Below are positions 54,405 to 63,296 of a DNA stretch of 64,000 nucleotides, in pieces (within the stretch, counting starts at the first letter, position 1; every line of letters starts with the position of its first letter). The stretch covers positions 4,588,001 through 4,652,000 of the forward strand of contig OZ255821.1 in assembly GCA_965277435.1 (NCBI GenBank). The letters are read 5' to 3'. Position numbers and translations under genes: made by a program. The notes below the pieces were generated by a model. That model saw only the letters and a program-made list of their open reading frames with translations. It did not search any database and was not told the DNA's origin. This stretch comes from Bog-105 sp965277435 (GTDB taxonomy: Bacteria > Acidobacteriota > Terriglobia > Bryobacterales > Bryobacteraceae).

Positions 54405-56903
54405 TTAATCGTCCCTAAGCGCCAGCAGAGGGTTCATTCGAGAAGCGCGCCGGGCTGGCAGGTAGCTGGCCATAGCCGTCACCAAAGCCAGTGAGAGGCC
54501 TGCGATGACAAGCGTCGCGGGGTTATACGATTTCAGGCCGAACAGCAGAGTGGAAGCCGCGTCGCCTGCAGCCAGTGCAAGCAACATACCGGCGGTTAAA
54601 CCGACGGCGAGAACGAGCGATGCCTCGCGCATCACAAATGCCATGACAGATGATCGGTTGGCCCCGAGTGCAATGCGAATACCGATTTCCTTCGTTCGTT
54701 GTGCAACGGTGTACGAGATGACGCTGTATAGTCCGACAGCGGTAAGCACAGTGGCGAGAAGGCCGAATAAACCGGAGAGTGTTGCCAGCAAACGTTCGCG
54801 CAGCAGCGAGTCCTGAATCCAGGTGTCGAAGAAGCGGAACGAGTATTTAATGCTCGGGCTCGTTGCAGCCAGTGTACGGCGCAGCGCTGCAATGAGTTCA
54901 GCGGAGTGGGTGCGCGAGCGAACCATTATGCGTCCGACCGTTCCTTCTGCCGCAGCCTGCGATAAGGGCAGAAACATGATTGGTTGGAATTCCTCGCGCA
55001 GATCGTGGTATTTCGTGTTCTTCACCACGCCGACGATCTCGACGGATGTCTGCGGCTCGTACGGTGTTGCTTCAATCCAAAAGCGCCGGCCGACGGCGTT
55101 CTGTGCGCCCATAAGCTCGCGGACGAACCCCTGGTTCACGACCGCAACTTTCGAAAACGATGCGAGGTCGTGCTCGTCCAAGGCGCGGCCGGCGAGGAGC
55201 GGCGTATTTAAGGTGCGAAAGTATGCGGTGCCTATCATCGTCCGCAGGGACACACGAGCATGTGTCGAGTCCGAGCCGTTCATCCACACGCGGTTATTCC
55301 AGGTTGCGCCGGATAGAGGCACGATGGTGGCTTCAGCGGCTGCCTCGACGCCGGGAATCGTGCGGACCCGTTGCAGCAATTCCCGCCGGAAGGATACCGT
55401 TCGGCCAGGTGCTAAGTGGAGGTCCGCAAAATTTAGATCCGCAATCAAAATGCCTCTGGGATCAAAGCCGGGATTGAGAATGTTGAGATTTCGAAGGCTT
55501 CGCGCGAAGAGCAGCGAGATCATTACGAGTGCTAGTGACAAAGCGATTTGGGAGGCCACCAGCGCCCGACGGAAACCCAAACTTGTACGACCGGTTGTGA
55601 AATTGCGGGTTCCCGACTTCAATACTTCGCCGGGCTCGACCCGTGCCGTCCGCAATATGGGCATCAATGAAAATAGAAGACATGTGAGTGCCGCCAGCAG
55701 CGTTGCGAAGGCGAAGATGCGGAAATCCTGGGGCAGGTTGACAAAGACTGGATCTTCCGCGGTGGCGAGAAATGAAACGAGAAACCGGCTCAACACTCGC
55801 GCCAGGAGTAGACCGAGGGCCGCGCCGCTAATTGCCAAGAGCAGGCTCTCCGTTAGCAACTGCCGGGCGAGACGCGCTCGGGAGGCGCCCATCGCCAGCC
55901 GCACTGCGATCTCACGTTGCCGTGCGTTGGCTCGTGCGAGCATCAGGCTGGCGAGGTTGGCGCAGGTGATCAGCAGTACCAACCCGGCAATCGCCAGCAG
56001 CAGAATGAGCGGTCGCTGATACTGCTCGCGCAAGTGCGAAAGCCCATGGGCCGCTGGGAATGCCAGCAGTTTCATTTTGAGATACGGCTTGACGCTCTCG
56101 GGCGGATAACCTTTCGGGAGCGTTTTTTCGAATATACTCGCGGAACTCGCCTGCAGGCTGGCGGCCGCTTGCTCCATCGATGTGCCAGGTCTGAGGCGTC
56201 CCATTACCGTAAGCCACCAGGTGATGCCCGAATCGAGTTGCCCGCTACCACCATGCCAGGCCGGCTCAGAGCATATTGGCAGCGCGAGATTGAAGGTGCG
56301 GCCCACTTCCAATCCGAAAAAGCCCGGTGGCATGACGCCGATGATTGTAATCGCGTTTTTGCCGAGTAAGACCTGCCTGCCGACAACAGAAGGATCGCCG
56401 CCGAATGCCTGCCGCCAAAATCCGTAACTGATCACTGCGCCGGGAGACAAGCCGCAGCCGCGATGATCATCGCTTGATAGAAAAACGCGGCCGAGTAGCG
56501 GCTGAACGCCGAGCACTCGAAAGAAGTCTCCGCTGACCCAGAGGCCTTTGGCGTCGCGGGACTCGCCGTTTTGCGAAATATCAAAGGTCTCGTCCGCCCA
56601 AGCAAAGGTTCCCGAGAAGGGGCCTTGCTGTTTACGAATTTGTTCCCAGAGAGGATTCGTCAGAGCGGCGTCACGCAGCCAATTTCCTCTGGCATGAGTC
56701 ATGTCGTCGACTCGCATCTCAACGAGTTCTTGCGGGGTTTTCACTGGAAGGCTGCGGAGGCGAACGCTGTCGAGCAGTTGAAAGAGGGCGGTGTTGGCTC
56801 CCGTGCCGAGCGCCAGGGACGAGATGGCAACGATGGCGAAAGCCGGTGTCTGTTTTAACGACCGGAGAGAGTAACGAATATCCTGCCAGATTGACTCAAG
56901 CAT
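54405..56903 (-). CDS. Large FtsX/MacB-type permease (acidobacterial duplicated permease), second copy
   Basis: An 832-residue paralogue of the protein at 38598-41036, with the same duplicated MacB_PCD/FtsX plan. It begins IWQDIRYSLRSLKQTPAFAI, has LARANARQREIAVRLAMGAS in the first FtsX block and SYTVAQRTKEIGIRIALGAN in the last, and ends with MNPLLALRDD. No ATPase is adjacent. The ATG at 56903 fits homologues. It is divergent from the acetate kinase gene, with about 30 nt between the starts, so a shared or overlapping promoter region is unlikely to be large. Substrate unknown. Confidence 0.9.
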   Translation of the reverse strand: MLESIWQDIRYSLRSLKQTPAFAIVAISSLALGTGANTALFQLLDSVRLRSLPVKTPQELVEMRVDDMTHARGNWLRDAALTNPLWEQIRKQQGPFSGTFAWADETFDISQNGESRDAKGLWVSGDFFRVLGVQPLLGRVFLSSDDHRGCGLSPGAVISYGFWRQAFGGDPSVVGRQVLLGKNAITIIGVMPPGFFGLEVGRTFNLALPICSEPAWHGGSGQLDSGITWWLTVMGRLRPGTSMEQAAASLQASSASIFEKTLPKGYPPESVKPYLKMKLLAFPAAHGLSHLREQYQRPLILLLAIAGLVLLITCANLASLMLARANARQREIAVRLAMGASRARLARQLLTESLLLAISGAALGLLLARVLSRFLVSFLATAEDPVFVNLPQDFRIFAFATLLAALTCLLFSLMPILRTARVEPGEVLKSGTRNFTTGRTSLGFRRALVASQIALSLALVMISLLFARSLRNLNILNPGFDPRGILIADLNFADLHLAPGRTVSFRRELLQRVRTIPGVEAAAEATIVPLSGATWNNRVWMNGSDSTHARVSLRTMIGTAYFRTLNTPLLAGRALDEHDLASFSKVAVVNQGFVRELMGAQNAVGRRFWIEATPYEPQTSVEIVGVVKNTKYHDLREEFQPIMFLPLSQAAAEGTVGRIMVRSRTHSAELIAALRRTLAATSPSIKYSFRFFDTWIQDSLLRERLLATLSGLFGLLATVLTAVGLYSVISYTVAQRTKEIGIRIALGANRSSVMAFVMREASLVLAVGLTAGMLLALAAGDAASTLLFGLKSYNPATLVIAGLSLALVTAMASYLPARRASRMNPLLALRDD

Positions 56904-56933
56904 GTTCTATTCTTGCTCTCTGATAATGGATCG

Positions 56934-58157
56934 ATGAAGATTCTCACACTGAACGCCGGCAGCAATTCGTTGAAGTTTGAAGTCGTCGAGGTGGTGGGGC
57001 AAGATGCGGGATTCGGGCGCAGTCTGGTTTCGGGGTCTTATGACAATATCGGCAAGGATGATGGGAAGTTTTCGCTGTTTGATGGCAAGCGGCCGAAGTA
57101 CACGGAAAAGCGGGAGGTCCGCGATCACGGGCACGCTACCGAATTGCTGTTTGGCTGGATCGAAAGCGGGCAGGCGCGTGAGCTGGGAATCGGAGGCGTC
57201 TCGGACATCGATCGGATCGGGCATCGGGTGGTTCATGGGGCGGATCGTTTCAGCGGGCCGGCTCGCATCTCAGATGCCGTGGTTAAGCAGATCGAAGAGC
57301 TGGCGGATTTGGCGCCATTGCACAATGAGTCTGCGCTGAAGGTGATTGCGGCAGCGCGGTCGCGTGTCGGGTACAGCGTGCCGATGGTGGCGGTGTTTGA
57401 CACGGTCTTTCATCAAACGATTCCCGAGTGTGCGGCGTTGTATCCTCTGCCTCTGAATGTGGCAAAAGAGCATAAAATCCGGCGTTATGGGTTTCACGGA
57501 ATTTCACATCGCTACATGATGCTGCGTTACGCCGAAATCACCGGGCGTCCGCTAGCGAAGAGCAAGTTGATCACGCTGCATCTGGAGGGCGGTTCTTCTT
57601 TGTGCGCCATCGAGAACGGACGCAGCGTGGATACGTCGATGGGCTTTACACCACTGGAAGGATTGATGATGGGGACGCGCTGCGGCGATATCGATCCCGC
57701 CATCGTGACTTATCTCATGAGGAAACTTACGATGGATGCAAGCGAAGTGGAAAGGTTCTTGAATAAGATGTGCGGTCTGCTGGGCGTTTCGGGGATTTCG
57801 GCGGACACGCGCGACCTGGTGCGGTCTCTGGAAAAAGAGCCGGCGGCGTTTGCGATCGAGATGTTTGCTTATCGGGTGCGGAAGTATCTCGGCGCTTACC
57901 TGGCGGCACTGGGTGGGGCAGATGCGATAGTGTTTGGCGGCGGAATCGGCGAGAACACGCCGCTGGTGCGTGAGAAGATCGCCGACGCATTCGCCTGGTG
58001 CGGGATGCCGCTCGATGCTGAGCGCAACAGGGCGACGGTGGACCGAGAAGGTTTGATCTCGGTAGCTGAAGCCGCCATCGAGATGTGGGTGATTCCGACT
58101 CAGGAAGGATTGATGATGGCGCGGGAGGTAGCAACGGTTCCGGAGCGAGAAGGGTAG
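56934..58157 (+). CDS. ackA: Acetate/propionate kinase
   Basis: Interconverts acetyl phosphate plus ADP and acetate plus ATP. The ATG at 56934 gives the classic opening MKILTLNAGSNSLKFE (407 residues, family length about 400). Other hallmarks: GHRVVHGADRF, the region DLAPLHNESAL, VFDTVFHQTIP, RYGFHGISHRYM, the ATP-site LHLEGGSSLCAI and GFTPLEGLMMGTRCGDIDP, and the late FGGGIGENTPLVR. The frame is open seven codons further upstream, but homologues start at MKIL. No phosphotransacetylase is adjacent, so a phosphoketolase pathway role is possible. Firm identification. Confidence 0.94.
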   Translation: MKILTLNAGSNSLKFEVVEVVGQDAGFGRSLVSGSYDNIGKDDGKFSLFDGKRPKYTEKREVRDHGHATELLFGWIESGQARELGIGGVSDIDRIGHRVVHGADRFSGPARISDAVVKQIEELADLAPLHNESALKVIAAARSRVGYSVPMVAVFDTVFHQTIPECAALYPLPLNVAKEHKIRRYGFHGISHRYMMLRYAEITGRPLAKSKLITLHLEGGSSLCAIENGRSVDTSMGFTPLEGLMMGTRCGDIDPAIVTYLMRKLTMDASEVERFLNKMCGLLGVSGISADTRDLVRSLEKEPAAFAIEMFAYRVRKYLGAYLAALGGADAIVFGGGIGENTPLVREKIADAFAWCGMPLDAERNRATVDREGLISVAEAAIEMWVIPTQEGLMMAREVATVPEREG

Positions 58158-58167
58158 CCATCAGAGA

Positions 58168-58319
58168 CTAGTGGGGTGTCGCAACCATTTCGTTTGATAC
58201 TGAGGTAAAGAACTCCAATCGCTTCGCTCATGGCTCCGAAGAATACGCTGCTTCAGAGCCGCGAGCGGAGCGACGGAGTTGCATCGCGTGGTAACGTTTT
58301 CATCGCGACACTCCACTAG
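58168..58319. repeat. MITE-like element, copy 2 (152 bp, inverted relative to copy 1)
   Basis: Bounded by CTAG with terminal inverted repeats CTAGTGGGGTGTCGC and GCGACACTCCACTAG (one mismatch). It is the reverse complement of the element at 11861-12055 without that copy's approximately 42-bp internal segment. It lies 10 nt behind the ackA stop and 41 nt before the yihY start, an intergenic site that disrupts no gene. It leaves little room for a yihY promoter outside the element. Confidence 0.87.
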
Positions 58320-58360
58320 CGGCAAAGTCGGGTATGATCGACTAACGAGGATTCTACGGC

Positions 58361-59326
58361 TTGTCAGAAGCGGCAACGACGCACAACACACCGCAGAGTG
58401 GAACTTCGCAGGAGCACGAATTTGAGGGCCTGATCATTGAATCGGGCTTCTGGGCGCGGAGCTGGTGGCTGCTTCGGCGAGCGGTCATGGCGGCGCAAGA
58501 GGACAATTGTTTCAGCATCGCCAAGGGCGCGGCGTACTCGTCAATGCTCTCGCTGTTCCCGATTTTAACCACGTTGACCGCGATTCTGCTCGAAGTGAAT
58601 GCACAACAGGTGGTGCATATCATTGCCACGTTCGCGCATCAGGTGGTGCCGCCCGGGGCCGAGGAATTGGTGCTCTCACGATTGAAAGAACGGGGCGCAC
58701 GACCGCTTTCGGTCCCTGTCGTTTCGTTTGTACTTTCCTTGTGGGCAGGATCGGGCGCCATGATCACTTTGATGGAGGGGTTCCAAGCCGCTTACCGCAT
58801 TCCATCCGGACGTCCTTTTATCAAGCAGCGTTTAATGGCGATATTTCTGGTGATGATCGCGGCCGTCCCCGCAGTGGCAGCGTCTTCCCTGATTTTGTTT
58901 GGCAATAAAATCGAGGCAGCGATCATTCATTCGGTAGGTCTGGAGGAGTTGAGCCAACCGGTCGATCTACTCTGGCGCATTGGACGTTACCTGGTGGCTT
59001 TTGCGACAACTACCTTTGTAACCGGCCTGCTCTACTACTTCGGTCCGAACTATCGCCCTGAACCCGAGCGCCTGAAACACATAAAAACCTCGCGATTCCG
59101 CCGGGTATGGCCGGGCGCAATCCTGGCGACTTCGCTGTGGCTGGTGGCGACGATCGGCTTTGAATTGTACGTGGGGCATGCGCACTACAATGTGTTTTAT
59201 GGAAGCCTGGGAACCGTGATTGTATTGCTGATCTGGCTTTATGTCGTGTCGTGCATCGCCCTGCTCGGGTGCGAGTTCAATGCTGAGCGAGAACGCGCGG
59301 ATTCGATTCAAACTATATTCAGATAG
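58361..59326 (+). CDS. YihY/BrkB family inner-membrane protein
   Basis: A 321-residue protein with about six TM segments and clear YihY signatures: the early FSIAKGAAYSSMLSLFPILT, FVLSLWAGSGAMITLMEGFQ, AAYRIPSGRPFIKQRLMAIF, GLLYYFGPNY and VWPGAILATSLWLVATIGFE. These were once called RNase BN, which is no longer accepted; the role is unknown, with transport or envelope suggestions. The start is TTG at 58361, and the acidic N-terminal 35 residues are variable. A MITE lies just upstream. Confidence 0.88.
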   Translation: MSEAATTHNTPQSGTSQEHEFEGLIIESGFWARSWWLLRRAVMAAQEDNCFSIAKGAAYSSMLSLFPILTTLTAILLEVNAQQVVHIIATFAHQVVPPGAEELVLSRLKERGARPLSVPVVSFVLSLWAGSGAMITLMEGFQAAYRIPSGRPFIKQRLMAIFLVMIAAVPAVAASSLILFGNKIEAAIIHSVGLEELSQPVDLLWRIGRYLVAFATTTFVTGLLYYFGPNYRPEPERLKHIKTSRFRRVWPGAILATSLWLVATIGFELYVGHAHYNVFYGSLGTVIVLLIWLYVVSCIALLGCEFNAERERADSIQTIFR

Positions 59327-59367
59327 CACGGCGGCGCAGGTCGGTCTCATTCTCTTATACTGAGGGC

Positions 59368-61383
59368 GTGCCCTTCAAATTAGGAATCGATTACATCCCG
59401 CGCGGGGACCAGGGCGCTGCCATCGAGCAATTAACGAGCGGCATCGTTGACGGCGAAAAGCACCAGGTGTTGCTGGGTGTAACCGGATCGGGCAAGACGT
59501 TCACGATGGCGAAGATGATAGAGGCCTGTCAGCGGCCAGCCCTCGTGTTAGCGCATAACAAGACGCTAGCCGCGCAACTTTACCACGAGTTTAAGACATT
59601 TTTTCCGACTAACGCTGTTGAATATTTTGTCAGCTATTACGATTATTATCAGCCCGAAGCGTACATCCCATCGGGTGACATCTACATCGAAAAGGAAGCG
59701 ACGATTAATGACGAATTAGACAAACTGCGGCTGTCCGCCACGCGCTCGTTGTTCGAGAGGCGGGATTGCGTAATCATTGCGAGCGTCAGCTGCATTTACG
59801 GATTAGGTTCGCCGGATGCTTACTACGGCATGCTGTTGATGCTTGAGAAGGGGCAACACATCAGCCGCAAGGAGTTGTTGCAGCGGCTGGTGGAGATTTT
59901 GTACGATCGCAACGATCATGACTTCCGGCGCGGAACGTTTCGTGTGCGCGGCGATGTGATCGAGCTCTTTCCCACTTACGACGACAATCCTTTCCGGATC
60001 GAGATGTGGGGCGATCAGATTGAGTCGCTCAGCCAGATCGATGCGCTCACCGGGCAGGTGAAACAAACCTATTTGCGGCTTCCTATTTACCCGAAAACGC
60101 ACTATGTTATGGATGCGCCGACGCGGCAGCAGGCTATGCAGAGTATCGAGAACGAGTTGCAGTGGTGGCATAAAGAGCTGGAGGCAAACGGCAAGCTGAT
60201 CGAAGCGCAACGCATCTACCAGCGCACGATGTTTGATTTGGAGATGATAAAGCAAATCGGTTTCTGCCACGGGATCGAGAATTACTCGAGGCATTTTTCG
60301 GGGCGGCTGCCGGGTGAAGCGCCGCCTACCCTGCTTGACTATCTGCCAAACGATGCGCTCATGTTTATCGACGAAAGCCATCAGACGATGCCGCAGTTGC
60401 AGGGCATGTTTCATGGTGACCGCTCTCGCAAGAACATCCTGGTCGACTATGGATTTCGCCTGCCGAGCGCGCGGGATAACCGGCCTCTGACATTCGAGGA
60501 GTTTGAGAACCGGGTGGATCAGGTGACCTATGTGTCCGCCACACCGGGACCTTATGAGTTAACTAAGTCGGCGGGCGTGGTGGTGGAACAGATTATACGG
60601 CCTACTGGCCTGGTAGATCCGGAAATTGAAGTACGGCCGATCAAGGGCCAAGTAGATAATCTGCTACATGAAATCCGGTTGCGAGCGGAGCGTAACGAGC
60701 GCGTTCTGGTCACCACCCTTACCAAGCGCATGTCGGAAGACCTGGCAGAGTATTACTCGGAAGTAGGTGTCAAGTGCGCGTATCTTCATTCAGAAGTTAG
60801 TACGCTCGACCGGATCAAGATATTGCGTGACCTGCGCCGTGGTATTTACGATGTGCTGATCGGGGTTAACCTCTTGCGGGAGGGGCTGGACTTGCCGGAG
60901 GTCTCGCTGGTAGCGATTCTCGATGCCGATAAGGAAGGGTTCCTGCGCTCGGGAGGATCGCTGATCCAGACTATTGGGCGGGCTGCCCGCAATGTGGAAG
61001 GCCGGGCCATTTTATACGCAAATGTCATAACAGACAGTATGAGCCGGGCGATGAATGAAACGGATAGGCGGCGCGCCATCCAGTGCGCTTATAACGAAGC
61101 GAATCACATCACGCCACAGACGATTCTCAAGCCGATCGATATGAGCCTGGTGGCGGTGGCGGAAGGCGATTACGTGACTATCCCGCTTGAGGACGATAGC
61201 GATCCTGAGGCTGAATTAACGGGAGAAGAACGAGTTGCTCTGATTTCCGAATTGGAGATAAAGATGCGCGAAGCGGCCAAACGATTTGAATTTGAAAAGG
61301 CAGCGCAATTCCGCGATCGCGTGAAGGCCCTGAAAGTGAGCGGGGTTTACGATGAGCCAGCGATCAGTCGGGTTGGTAATTGA
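59368..61383 (+). CDS. uvrB: UvrABC system protein B
   Basis: Damage-verifying helicase of nucleotide excision repair; 671 residues, full length. Walker A GVTGSGKT (37-44), the beta-hairpin YYDYYQPEAYIPSGD, the DESH box (MFIDESHQTMPQ), helicase motifs TYVSATPGPYE, GVNLLREGLDLPE and QTIGRAARNVEGRA, and the C-terminal UVR motif (LEIKMREAAKRFEFEKAAQF) that contacts UvrC are all present. The start is GTG at 59368. The 3' end overlaps the next gene by 32 nt. Confidence 0.97.
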   Translation: MPFKLGIDYIPRGDQGAAIEQLTSGIVDGEKHQVLLGVTGSGKTFTMAKMIEACQRPALVLAHNKTLAAQLYHEFKTFFPTNAVEYFVSYYDYYQPEAYIPSGDIYIEKEATINDELDKLRLSATRSLFERRDCVIIASVSCIYGLGSPDAYYGMLLMLEKGQHISRKELLQRLVEILYDRNDHDFRRGTFRVRGDVIELFPTYDDNPFRIEMWGDQIESLSQIDALTGQVKQTYLRLPIYPKTHYVMDAPTRQQAMQSIENELQWWHKELEANGKLIEAQRIYQRTMFDLEMIKQIGFCHGIENYSRHFSGRLPGEAPPTLLDYLPNDALMFIDESHQTMPQLQGMFHGDRSRKNILVDYGFRLPSARDNRPLTFEEFENRVDQVTYVSATPGPYELTKSAGVVVEQIIRPTGLVDPEIEVRPIKGQVDNLLHEIRLRAERNERVLVTTLTKRMSEDLAEYYSEVGVKCAYLHSEVSTLDRIKILRDLRRGIYDVLIGVNLLREGLDLPEVSLVAILDADKEGFLRSGGSLIQTIGRAARNVEGRAILYANVITDSMSRAMNETDRRRAIQCAYNEANHITPQTILKPIDMSLVAVAEGDYVTIPLEDDSDPEAELTGEERVALISELEIKMREAAKRFEFEKAAQFRDRVKALKVSGVYDEPAISRVGN

Positions 61384-62164
61384 GGGAAACGCAACATCGT
61401 CGGTCATGTTGCGGCTTCCCAGTATGGCTGAGGAGTTAGGGCCAATCAAAGCAGGAATGCCACGCTCGGCCCGGCGGTCGTCGAATTTTCTGCGAGCCGG
61501 TTACCCGGTGGCAAATTACGAGGACTTGCAGGGCACCTCGATGATTCTGCTGCGGCTGCCGGACGAAGCTTTGCCCCGGGTTGTGGGCGAACTGTGCTCC
61601 TCGGAACTCGTCTTCAAGAATCTTTGTTTTGTCCTCTGCGAGAGCTGCCTTTGCTCGACGGAACTGGCGGAGTTAAACCGCCGCGGAGCATGGACCGCTA
61701 CCGTGATGCCGGTGGAAACTCCACGCAAAACCTGGTTTGTGGTGGAAGGGCAGTTGACTGCGGTGCGGCATGTGCGGCGTTTACTGCAAAAAAACGACGC
61801 ACGGGTTTTCGAATTGCGTCCGGGGACGAAATCGCTTTATTTCGCGGCTCAGTTATTGACAGGGGCGGCTCCCCTTCGTTTGCTGGCGAGCGCCCAGCAG
61901 GCGCTGCGCATGTCCGGCATTTCGGGCAATCATCTTTACGATCTGCTTGAAGAGATGGTGGTTGAGATGTTCCGCAATTTCTCCAATGGAGTGCGAGGGA
62001 ACCGGGCTTGGAGCAAGAACGGATGTTTGTCTGAGACCAGCGAACAATATCTAGAGAATTTGCGCACACATCATCCGGAGATTGCCGGCGTGCTCGACGA
62101 GCAAATAGCGCTGGCTGCGAGCGCCGAACCGGCAGCGCCGGAAGTTTCGGAATCGTCCATTTAA
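61352..62164 (+). CDS. DUF2520-like Rossmann/6PGDH-type protein with degenerate nucleotide loop
   Basis: A 270-residue protein that I place near the Rossmann-like plus DUF2520 group (ProC/6PGDH-like) by layout: an N-terminal VGLVIEGNATSSVM where the glycine-rich loop should be, LLRLPDEALPRVVGEL, then a central FVVEGQLTAVRHVRRLLQKN and a helical C-terminal half beginning LYFAAQLLTGAAPLRLLASA. The canonical GxGxxG is lost, so NADP binding is doubtful. The start overlaps uvrB by 32 nt in another frame, so the two are probably co-transcribed. The match is by eye and moderate. Behind it, 62165-62405 holds no gene I can support. Confidence 0.6.
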   Translation: MSQRSVGLVIEGNATSSVMLRLPSMAEELGPIKAGMPRSARRSSNFLRAGYPVANYEDLQGTSMILLRLPDEALPRVVGELCSSELVFKNLCFVLCESCLCSTELAELNRRGAWTATVMPVETPRKTWFVVEGQLTAVRHVRRLLQKNDARVFELRPGTKSLYFAAQLLTGAAPLRLLASAQQALRMSGISGNHLYDLLEEMVVEMFRNFSNGVRGNRAWSKNGCLSETSEQYLENLRTHHPEIAGVLDEQIALAASAEPAAPEVSESSI

Positions 62165-62405
62165 AAAAAGGCGAGAGTTAAACCGAGAGCGCTCAAAATT
62201 CGTAGTATAGGTCAAGATTGATTGCTGTTCAGACACCAAGTCCATTCAGCCGCCGGGCTGACGATTTCTTCGGAGGCTTCGGTGGTTTTTATGGGTAGCC
62301 ATGATCTTTGCTGTGTTCGGAGGGATCTTTTTAGGCGAGCCTGCGGTGAGGACGACCTGCACCGCTGAGTTTTCTAACAAGTGTCTGGCACACTCATGTT
62401 AGAGA

Positions 62406-63296
62406 ATGAGCAAGCGTTTTCATTGGAAGTTGAAGCAGCGTGAGATTGTTCTGGGTGACCGCACGCTGCTGATGGGAATACTAAACGTGACGCCGGATTC
62501 GTTTTCGGATGGCGGCATCTATGCGGATCCAGATCGTGCGTTTGCTCGCGCCGTCGAATTAGAAGACGAAGGCGCGGACATAATTGACATCGGCGCAGAA
62601 TCGACGCGTCCAGGATCACAGCGTATTTCAGAGGCCGAAGAACTTCGGCGTCTCGTGCCGGTTCTGAAGCGATTGCGGGGCAAATTGACTGTTCCGATCT
62701 CGGTGGATACTTACAAATCGGGCGTGGCGGAAAAGGCGCTGGAACATGGGGCCGAGATTATCAACGATCCGAGCGGCCTGCTGCTGGACGCGCAGATTCC
62801 GAAAGTCGTCAACAAGTATGATGCGGGACTCGTTATCAACCACATGCGTGGTACGCCAGAAACCTGGGCGAGGCTGCCTCCGGTGAAAGCCCTGATGCGG
62901 TCGATCGCGAACGATATCGAGGCGGCGATCCATCGCTCTCGCCAGGCTGGTGTGCAGAAACAGCAACTGGTGATTGATCCGGGTCTGGGGTTCGGGAAAA
63001 GGCGCGAACAGAATGCGGAGATTATCGCGAATCTCGGGATGCTGCAGAGTTTCGATTTGCCGCTACTGGTGGGGCCGTCGCGCAAGTCATTTCTACGGCG
63101 CGAGGAGACGGAAGGAACCGAGTTCGCCACAGCTGCCGCAGTGACTGCTTGCGTTTTGCACGGAGCGCAGATTCTGCGGATTCACGATGTAAAAGCTATG
63201 AAGAGCGTGATCGACATTGCGGACGTGATCCGGGAGGCGCGAACCAGTGAGGAAGAGCCCACTCCTGTTCAGGCGCGCTGGCAACGGGGACAGTAG
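62406..63296 (+). CDS. folP: Dihydropteroate synthase
   Basis: Condenses p-aminobenzoate with the pterin pyrophosphate in folate synthesis; the sulfonamide target. The 296-residue TIM barrel shows the two signatures clearly: MGILNVTPDSFSDGG near residue 23 and EGADIIDIGAESTRPGSQ near residue 56. Also seen are ISVDTYKSGVAEKAL, INDPSGL, LVINHMRGTPETW, VIDPGLGFGKRREQN and the late VGPSRKSFL. The ATG start follows AGAGA. The 3' end overlaps the convergent mutM gene by 28 nt. Confidence 0.95.
   Translation: MSKRFHWKLKQREIVLGDRTLLMGILNVTPDSFSDGGIYADPDRAFARAVELEDEGADIIDIGAESTRPGSQRISEAEELRRLVPVLKRLRGKLTVPISVDTYKSGVAEKALEHGAEIINDPSGLLLDAQIPKVVNKYDAGLVINHMRGTPETWARLPPVKALMRSIANDIEAAIHRSRQAGVQKQQLVIDPGLGFGKRREQNAEIIANLGMLQSFDLPLLVGPSRKSFLRREETEGTEFATAAAVTACVLHGAQILRIHDVKAMKSVIDIADVIREARTSEEEPTPVQARWQRGQ

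Noticed and set aside
54823..56019. Plus-strand open frame of 398 codons
   Set aside because: Antisense to the second FtsX-type permease. The composition is Arg/Ser/Ala rich with no domain.
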